DNA from: Chloroflexota bacterium
GTDB lineage: Bacteria > Chloroflexota > UBA6077 > CF-72
Assembly (NCBI GenBank): GCA_019242065.1
Contig: JAFAWJ010000449.1
Coordinates: 1-7,767, forward strand
Length of the DNA: 7,767 nucleotides
Direction of reading: 5' to 3'
Below are positions 1-5,478 of the stretch, piece after piece (position 1 is the first letter of the stretch; every line of letters begins with the position of its first letter). The notes beneath the pieces were generated by a model. It was not told the origin of the DNA. It worked only from the letters and a program-made list of their open reading frames with translations, and made no database searches. A program made the translations under genes and the position numbers.

Positions 1-458
1 GCTTTGCGTTGCGCCACCTCGTCGGCTGGCAGGCGTCCGTCAGCCGCGGCGGCGTCCAATTGGGAGTCGCTGGCCGACTTCATCGCCGCGGCGACGGCGG
101 TCGGGTCGGCGCCGTGCGCTTGCGAGACCTGCGTCAGGCTGGAGGTGGCCAGTTCGGCGCGCAGTTGATCCATCGAGATGCCGATTGTCTCAGCGGCCGC
201 CGACAGTTGGCCACCGGAGCCGCCGCCGTAGCGCGCGTAGCCGCTGCCGACCGTCGTGGGATCGCCAAACGTCGGCTGTGGCGGCGCCAGGCCGATCTGC
301 CGCGCCAGCTTGAGCACGCCCACCTGGTAACCCCGCGGCGACTCGGCGACGAGCGCCTGCTGCACCAGCACGACCGCCGCCACGCAGAGGCCGACGATCA
401 CGACGAAACTGCCGATCGCCAGGATGGGCCCGCCCCGGGGTTGTGCGACAGCGCTCAT
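1..458 (-). CDS. Single-pass membrane protein with extracytoplasmic helical motif (partial, C-terminus outside window)
   Basis: Reading the minus strand from ATG at 458-456 gives 152 complete codons with no stop, continuing past the window edge. Residues 1-10 are a short N-terminus with Arg8. Residues about 11-37 are a long hydrophobic stretch (PILAIGSFVVIVGLCVAAVV...) that should act as a signal anchor or uncleaved signal peptide. After a Pro/Gly-rich linker (58-83), residues 84-152 form a helical unit: LSAAAETIGISMDQLRAEL, then SLTQVSQAHGADPTAVAAAM, then LDAAAADGRLPADEVAQRK. Such units (amphipathic helix, 'SL..VA...G.DP..V', 'LD.AVADG.L....A') are common in secreted or membrane proteins of Actinomycetota and Chloroflexota and have no assigned function that I know of. 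The gene is divergent from the cyclase operon with a 121-bp gap. No clear ribosome site precedes the ATG; a TTG three codons upstream is the alternative start. Coding nature rests on the helix pattern and the membrane segment; function is unknown. Confidence 0.72.
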   Translation of the reverse strand, partial: MSAVAQPRGGPILAIGSFVVIVGLCVAAVVLVQQALVAESPRGYQVGVLKLARQIGLAPPQPTFGDPTTVGSGYARYGGGSGGQLSAAAETIGISMDQLRAELATSSLTQVSQAHGADPTAVAAAMKSASDSQLDAAAADGRLPADEVAQRK

Positions 459-460
459 GG

Positions 461-513
461 TTGCCAACCAGTGTGTCCGCCCGAGTATTAAGAAGGAAGC
501 AAGTCGCGCGCAA
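461..513. promoter_or_regulatory. Possible overlapping divergent promoters
   Basis: This is the most AT-containing part of the divergent intergenic region. On the plus strand TTGCCA (461-466) is followed 19 bp later by TATTAA (486-491), matching the sigma-70 consensus 5/6 and 4/6, but the spacer is longer than ideal. On the minus strand TTGCGC (513-508) and TAATAC (490-485) are 17 bp apart but match only 3/6 each; this pair would give a leader of about 20 nt for the membrane-protein gene. If both are real, the two -10 elements overlap and the genes would compete for polymerase. The hexamers are weak and could be chance. Confidence 0.25.
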
Positions 514-549
514 CGAAGTGCTAACAGCTCTGCGTGCGGGCGGGTGGGT

Positions 550-580
550 TGTCGCGACCGTTACACTGACCGCCGCGACA
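550..580. promoter_or_regulatory. 7-bp inverted repeat overlapping the cyclase-STAND start codon
   Basis: TGTCGCG (550-556) and CGCGACA (574-580) are perfect reverse complements separated by 17 nt, and the last base of the right arm is the A of the ATG at 580. The spacer contains a -10-like TACACT (562-567), which would place the transcription start close to the ATG and fit a nearly leaderless message. GACCG also occurs twice nearby (556-560 and 568-572). The structure could be a dimeric operator, with arms 24 bp apart, or an mRNA hairpin masking the start. A 7-bp GC-rich match in DNA of this composition can also arise by chance. Confidence 0.3.
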
Positions 581-3318
581 TGCCCGCGTTGCCAACTGGC
601 ACCGTTACATTTCTCTTCACCGACATCGAGGGCAGCACGCGCATGTTGCAAGCCCACCCGATCCAGATGGGCAACGCGCTGGCGCGTCATCACGACCTGC
701 TCCTGGAAGTCGTCGAGTCGCACGGAGGCACGGTGTTCGAAACGCTGGGCGACGGCGTCTACGCCTCCTTTGCCCGCGCCAGCGACGGCGTGCGTGCTGC
801 CCTCGCCGGCCAGCAGCGGCTTCAGGCCGAGGACTGGGGCGACATCGGGCCAATCCGCGTCCGCATGGGACTGCACACGGGTGACGTCGAGGTCCGCGGC
901 GAGCATTATTTCGGCCCCGCTCTGTTCCGCTGCTCGCGGCTGATGGCCATCGGCCACGGCGGTCAGGTGCTGCTCTCACGCGCCACGCGCGACCTGGTGG
1001 GTGACGCGCTGCCATCCGGCGCAGCCATTCGCTCGCTGGGGGTGCATCGCCTGAAGGATCTCGCGGAGCCAGCCGACGTGTACCAGCTGCTGCACCTGGA
1101 CCTGCCGAGCACCTTTCCGCCGCTCCGATCGCTGGATGCGCTGGCCAACAACCTGCCAGTCAACACGACGCGCTTCATCGGACGCGAGGAAGAAGTGGTG
1201 GCCGTGCGGGAGCTGGTCGTCGCCGAGCGGTTGGTCACGCTGACGGGAACGGGTGGCGCCGGCAAGACGCGCCTGGCGCTCCAGGTAGCCGCGGATCTTG
1301 TCGATCAGTTTGCCGACGGGGTGTGGCTGGTGGAATTCGGCCCGGTGGCCGATCCGTCGATCGTCGCGCAGACGAGCGCCGCGGTGCTGTCGGTGCGCGA
1401 GGAGCCCGGGCGAGAGCCACTCGCCACCCTCGTGGACCACCTGCGCGAACGCGACGTGCTGGTGCTCATGGACTCATGCGAGCACTTGGTGGCCGCGTGC
1501 GCCGCGCTGGCCAATACCCTGCTGCGCGCCGCCCCGCGTCTGCACATCCTGGCCACCAGTCGCGAGGTGCTCGGCATCAGCGGCGAGACCACGTGGCGGG
1601 TGCCATCGCTGACGCTACCGCCCAAGCCTCCGCCGCCACCGGAAAGCCTCGACCAGTACGAGGCGATTGGTCTGTTCGTCGAGCGGGCGCGCGCAGCCAA
1701 TGCGACGTTTCATCTCACCGCTCAGAACGCGGCGGCCGTCGTCGAAGTGTGTGCGCGTCTGGACGGCATCCCGCTGGCGATCGAGCTGGCCGCGGCGCGC
1801 GTGCGCATGATGTCCGTCGAGCAGATCGCCGCCCGTCTGGACGACCGGTTCCGCCTGCTGACCGGCGGCAGTCGTGCCGCGCTCCCGCGCCAGCAGACAC
1901 TCCGCGCACTGGTCGGCTGGAGTCACACGCTGCTGCAAGATGCGGAGCGCGTCCTGTTTCGGCGGCTGAGCGTGTTCCTCGGGGGTTGGACGCTCGACGC
2001 CGCCGAGTCGGTGTGCTCTGGCGACGGGCTGGATGCGTACGACGTGCTCGATCTGACCATCCAGCTGGTGGACAAGTCGCTGATCATCGCCGACGAGCAG
2101 GACGGCCAGGAGCGCTACCGGATGCTCGAGACGATCCGTGAGTACGGCCGCGAGTGCCTGGCCGAGGCGGGCGAATCTGACGCCGTGCGCGAGCTCCACC
2201 TCGACTTCTTCCTGGGGCTGGCGGAACGCTCGCTTCCGGCTGACTACGACCCGGCGGTGCTGGGCCTCCTGGCGCGCGAACAGGACAACGTGCGCGCGGC
2301 GCTGCGGCGCGCCATCGAAACGGGCGACGCCGAACGCGCCCTGCGTCTGGCTGGCGGGCTGTGGGATTACTGGTCCGTGCGCGGGTATTACACCGAGGGG
2401 CGCGCCTGGATCAACGAGATTCTGGCCATGCCCGGCGTCAAGGCGATGATCAGCGCGCCCCACGCGCGGGCGCTGCAGACCGCCGGCCATCTTGCCAACT
2501 GCCAGGCGGACTACGCGAACGCGTCGGCGCTGCTGGCGGAGAGTCGGGAAGTTGCCCAGGCGCTGGCCGACGATCGCACCATCGCCGCGACGCTGCACCT
2601 GCTGGGGAACACCGCCAGCGGACGCGGAGAGCTCGCGCGAGCCAGCGGGCTGTACGCCGAGGCGCGCCAGTTGAATCGACGCGCCGGCAGCCGCGGGGCG
2701 GAGATACTCAACCTGCTGCAGATGGCCGACATCGCGCTCGAGCTGGAAGACGTCGATCAGGCGAGGTCGTTCGGCCTGGAGGTCGTCGGCGCGAGTCGCG
2801 AGCGAGGCCAGCGCTGGGGTATCGCCCGCGGCACGTACGTCCTGGGTCGGGTGGCCCTGGCCGAAGGCGACCTGGCCACTGCGCAGCGGCTGCTGGAGCA
2901 AAGCCTGGAGATCCAGGTGGCGCTGCCTGACCAGCAGGGGCGGATTCGATCCTTGTCGGCGCTGGCCCGCGTGGCCCGCGGCCAGGGCGAGACCGACCTG
3001 GCGCGCCGACGCTACACCGAAAGCCTGCGGGTCGCCCGCGAATCGTTTCAGCTGCTGGAGATTGCCCGCGGGCTGGAGGGCATGGCCGAGCTGGACGCAC
3101 CGACAGACTTCAGGCGCGCCTTGCGCTTGATGGGCGCCGCGGGAGCGCTGCGCAAGGTGATCGGGGCTGAACCGCACACTGAGGAGCTGAGACGCCAGAG
3201 TGCCTGGCTGCAGCCGATCTACGCCGCGCGCGGCGAGCGGGTGTGTGCTGAGGCGCGCGCGAGCGGTCGGGCGCTGTCGGTTGAGCAGGCGATTGAAGCG
3301 GCGCTCGCGGCGGCGTAG
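580..3318 (+). CDS. Class III cyclase-like domain / NB-ARC ATPase / TPR protein (STAND regulator)
   Basis: This 912-residue cytosolic signalling protein has the order cyclase, NB-ARC switch, TPR array. The start is set at ATG 580 because the family begins 'MP.LPTGTVTFLFTDIEGST'; the frame stays open upstream to 424, but those residues look non-coding and lie opposite the divergent gene. The cyclase-like domain (about 5-165) has metal Asp15 in FTDIEGST and Asp58 in ETLGDG. The usual substrate Lys is Glu54, the second base-contacting position is His109, and the transition-state Asn is Phe116 (GPALFRCSRLM); Arg120 is kept. The NB-ARC part has FIGRE, Walker A GTGGAGKT (223-230), Walker B VLVLMDSCEHL (293-303), TSR (326-328) and GIPLAIELAAAR from 396. 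The winged-helix region ends near RYRMLETIREYG (512-521). About five TPR-like helix pairs run from about 628 to 845. No C-terminal DNA-binding domain is present. The next gene begins 15 bp downstream in the same frame, so co-transcription is likely. The ligand and output are unknown; STAND proteins usually switch on by nucleotide-driven oligomerisation. Confidence 0.93.
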   Translation: MPALPTGTVTFLFTDIEGSTRMLQAHPIQMGNALARHHDLLLEVVESHGGTVFETLGDGVYASFARASDGVRAALAGQQRLQAEDWGDIGPIRVRMGLHTGDVEVRGEHYFGPALFRCSRLMAIGHGGQVLLSRATRDLVGDALPSGAAIRSLGVHRLKDLAEPADVYQLLHLDLPSTFPPLRSLDALANNLPVNTTRFIGREEEVVAVRELVVAERLVTLTGTGGAGKTRLALQVAADLVDQFADGVWLVEFGPVADPSIVAQTSAAVLSVREEPGREPLATLVDHLRERDVLVLMDSCEHLVAACAALANTLLRAAPRLHILATSREVLGISGETTWRVPSLTLPPKPPPPPESLDQYEAIGLFVERARAANATFHLTAQNAAAVVEVCARLDGIPLAIELAAARVRMMSVEQIAARLDDRFRLLTGGSRAALPRQQTLRALVGWSHTLLQDAERVLFRRLSVFLGGWTLDAAESVCSGDGLDAYDVLDLTIQLVDKSLIIADEQDGQERYRMLETIREYGRECLAEAGESDAVRELHLDFFLGLAERSLPADYDPAVLGLLAREQDNVRAALRRAIETGDAERALRLAGGLWDYWSVRGYYTEGRAWINEILAMPGVKAMISAPHARALQTAGHLANCQADYANASALLAESREVAQALADDRTIAATLHLLGNTASGRGELARASGLYAEARQLNRRAGSRGAEILNLLQMADIALELEDVDQARSFGLEVVGASRERGQRWGIARGTYVLGRVALAEGDLATAQRLLEQSLEIQVALPDQQGRIRSLSALARVARGQGETDLARRRYTESLRVARESFQLLEIARGLEGMAELDAPTDFRRALRLMGAAGALRKVIGAEPHTEELRRQSAWLQPIYAARGERVCAEARASGRALSVEQAIEAALAAA

Positions 3319-3333
3319 TTTAGTAGCACACAG

Positions 3334-5478
3334 GTGAGTCAGTTCGTTCGTGCCGTGTGCCTCGTTCTCCTGCTGGGAGCGATGGGCATGTCACCAGGAC
3401 CCGTCGCGGCTTCAGCCGCGTCCTTTGGGCAGCTCGCGGGCGGCGCCACGCTGAGCGTCCTTGCGCCGGACGTCGAGGTCGCGGGCGCGGATGGCGCCTT
3501 CACCACGGCCAGCGACGGCATGACCGTCGGACCCGGCGACCAGGTGCGCACCGGTGACGGCGGTGTCGCGCTGCTGACCTTCTTCGACGGCAGCGAGACC
3601 CAGCTCACCCCCGACTCCCAGGTCGCGATTCAGCAAGCCGCGGGTGCCACGGGCGGCGCACAGATCGGCATCTCCCAGATCCTGGGCACGACGGTCGATC
3701 GCGTCGAGCGTCTGGCGACCAATCCGACCAACTTTTCCACCGATACCCCGTCGGCGACCGCGGTCGTGCGCGGCACACGCTACACCCTGACCGTCAAGTG
3801 CTACTCCGGCCCGCCGCCGCTGCCGCCCGCACGCCTGCTGACCTTCCCGCGCCGGCTGGCAGACAACCCCGACCTGCTGGTCGCCGAGGTGGTCTACAAC
3901 GACGGCGGCATGCTGTGGGAAACGCGTGCCTGGCAGGATCCCGCGACGGGTCAGTCGTTCGATACCCACCAGATGATCGGCACGACGTACCCGGAGATCG
4001 CCGACCAGGTGTACCAGGAAGACGACGGCACGTACTGGCTGAAGCGCACCTGGCAGGACCCGGCCACGGGCGCGACGTGGGACACGTACGAGAACGTAGG
4101 CGTGCCCGGTGGCGACCTGACGGCGTCGAGCGTGGCGGTCGCGCCGCTGGTGGCACAGGCCGAACCCGGCTGCCATCCACTGACGTCGGTGGTCTTGTTG
4201 GAAGGGCGCGTCGACCTGGAGCCCAAGACGGGCGGCCTGCAGCCCGTGATCATCACACCCGGCGACGCAGGCGCGGTCTCCGACAGCGCCACCGCCGATT
4301 CGCCGCTTTCGCAGCAGGGCTTACAGGCCTTCGACCAGGCCACCAGCAATCTGAATGACGTGGCAGCCGCACGCACGGCCGGCCAGCTCAGCAGCCAGGT
4401 GGCCGACGAATTCGCCAATGCGATCGTCCCGTCGGCGCCGCGCGGTTCCGGCGGACCTGGCGGCGGTACGTTCCTGGATGGCCTGGCCGTGCGCAGCGCG
4501 ACCGCGGACAGCGGCCTGCAGGGGCTGCTCCTGCCGCCCGCCGCGCCAGCTGTCGCGCCGGCTGCGCCCGCGGCCACCGCGAATCCGGTTCCACCGCCGC
4601 CACCCCCTGCGCCGCCGGTACAGCCGCCGAGCGCGCCGCCGGCTGTTGCGGCGGTCGCGCCGAGTACGTCGCGCAGCTCAACTTCGTCTTCGTCGTCCGG
4701 GTCGAGTCTGCCGCCTGGGACGGTGGGGCCGAATGGTGGCACGGTGTCGCTGCCTGACGGCAGCGTGCAGATCGTGTTCCCACCTGGCGCGGTAACGCAG
4801 CCGACGGTCATCCAGATCCAACCGACGAGCGCTCCGGCGGCGCCCACGGGCCAGCAGGTGGCGGGCACGTCGGTGGAATTGACGGCGAGCAACGCCAATG
4901 GGCCGGTGTCGAACTTTGCGTCGAACGTGCAGATCACGATGACGTATGGCGGGTCGGCGCCGGAGGGCATGTACTTCTTCAATACGGGGAGTAGCAGCTG
5001 GCAGCGGCTGGGGGATTCGTCGGTGAACACGGGGAATCAGACGGTGACGGCGACCTCGAATCACTTCACGGTGTTTGCGCTGTTGTCGCAGACGCCCAAT
5101 CTGTCGGCGACACCGACCGCGTCGGCGACACCATCGCCAGTCCCTTCGTCGACTCCGACATCCACCCCGTCGCCAGTGCTCTCGTCGACTCCGACACCTA
5201 CCTCGTCAGCGACACCCTCGTCGACATCGACTCCGACACCCACCTCGTCGCCAACATCCACGGCGACACTGACACCATCACCGTCACCGTCACCGACGCC
5301 CAGTTCGACACCGACATCACCGACGCCCAGTTCGACGCCGACCTCGACGCCGTCGCCGATGCCCACCGCGACGGCGACCGCTACGGCTCTGCCAACGCGC
5401 ACGCCAACGGCGACCCCGACCCGCTGCCCGTACCCCTATGAAAACGGCGACTGCCGCTGGTGGCACTGGCCGCCGTAG
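3334..5478 (+). CDS. Secreted FecR-domain protein with duplicated insert, ZU5-like domain and Thr/Ser/Pro stalk
   Basis: This 714-residue protein starts at GTG 3334, chosen because it gives a complete signal peptide (1 to about 28: VRAVCLVLLLGAMGMS, then AASAAS). ATGs at 3382 and 3388 would destroy that peptide. FecR domain part one is about 31-155 (VGPGDQVRTGDGGVALLTFFDGSETQLTP... SATAVVRGTRYTLTV). Between Cys156 and Cys280 lies an insert with two copies of a unit centred on WQDPATG (200-206 and 240-246). The FecR strand then resumes with TSVVLLEGRVDLEP (284-297). A Pro/Ala-rich linker (about 408-445) and a Ser run lead to a ZU5-like domain (about 460-587: GGTVSLPDGSVQIVFPPGAV, ending NHFTVFALLSQ). 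A Thr/Ser/Pro stalk (588-697) ends in the 17-residue tail CPYPYENGDCRWWHWPP. No transmembrane anchor follows, so the protein is secreted or wall-associated. In the known FecR-SigX system FecR transduces iron-citrate signals; stand-alone FecR domains beside CHASE2 cyclases are thought to be extracytoplasmic sensors or ligand partners. That role is an inference here. Confidence 0.9.
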   Translation: MSQFVRAVCLVLLLGAMGMSPGPVAASAASFGQLAGGATLSVLAPDVEVAGADGAFTTASDGMTVGPGDQVRTGDGGVALLTFFDGSETQLTPDSQVAIQQAAGATGGAQIGISQILGTTVDRVERLATNPTNFSTDTPSATAVVRGTRYTLTVKCYSGPPPLPPARLLTFPRRLADNPDLLVAEVVYNDGGMLWETRAWQDPATGQSFDTHQMIGTTYPEIADQVYQEDDGTYWLKRTWQDPATGATWDTYENVGVPGGDLTASSVAVAPLVAQAEPGCHPLTSVVLLEGRVDLEPKTGGLQPVIITPGDAGAVSDSATADSPLSQQGLQAFDQATSNLNDVAAARTAGQLSSQVADEFANAIVPSAPRGSGGPGGGTFLDGLAVRSATADSGLQGLLLPPAAPAVAPAAPAATANPVPPPPPPAPPVQPPSAPPAVAAVAPSTSRSSTSSSSSGSSLPPGTVGPNGGTVSLPDGSVQIVFPPGAVTQPTVIQIQPTSAPAAPTGQQVAGTSVELTASNANGPVSNFASNVQITMTYGGSAPEGMYFFNTGSSSWQRLGDSSVNTGNQTVTATSNHFTVFALLSQTPNLSATPTASATPSPVPSSTPTSTPSPVLSSTPTPTSSATPSSTSTPTPTSSPTSTATLTPSPSPSPTPSSTPTSPTPSSTPTSTPSPMPTATATATALPTRTPTATPTRCPYPYENGDCRWWHWPP
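3880..4101 (+). repeat. Tandem duplicated unit inside the FecR-domain protein
   Basis: Residues 183-216 and 222-256 align as two copies of one unit with a 40-residue (120-nt) period. Shared positions include V-Y, D-G, W, R-x-W-Q-D-P-A-T-G, [FW]-D-T and a closing V/I-G. The DNA copies differ at many third positions (tggcaggatcccgcg against tggcaggacccggcc), so the duplication is old and the protein sequence has been conserved. The spacing and alternating aromatic residues suggest a beta-hairpin repeat, but I do not recognise a named family. Confidence 0.75.
5095..5427 (+). repeat. Low-complexity Thr/Ser/Pro-coding tract with short direct repeats
   Basis: This tract encodes the Thr/Ser/Pro stalk of the FecR-domain protein. 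It is built from irregular repeats such as TCGACTCCGACA and CCGACACC. The clearest copy pair is a perfect 20-nt repeat beginning TCACCGACGCCC at 5290-5309 and again at 5317-5336, a 27-nt period that preserves the reading frame. Stalks of this kind are typical of Chloroflexota surface proteins and probably act as extended, possibly glycosylated, spacers. Length variation between strains by replication slippage is likely. Confidence 0.7.

Noticed and set aside
9..491. 160-codon plus-strand open frame at the left edge
   Set aside because: The product is Arg/Gly-rich with no domain pattern, while the minus strand of the same DNA encodes a membrane segment and a helical motif.
424..579. 52-residue N-terminal extension of the cyclase-STAND protein from ATG 424
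   Set aside because: The extension has no family resemblance and overlaps the divergent gene's coding start; homologues begin at the MP.LPTGTVTFLFTDIEGST position.
1615..3177. 520-codon open frame on the minus strand antisense to the STAND gene
   Set aside because: Its translation has no recognisable domain and lies exactly opposite a well-supported gene; long antisense frames are expected in DNA with strong G/C third-position bias.
5061..5402. Minus-strand frame encoding a Val/Gly/Asp repeat protein
   Set aside because: It is the reverse complement of the Thr/Ser/Pro stalk tract; its repetitiveness is fully explained by that tract.
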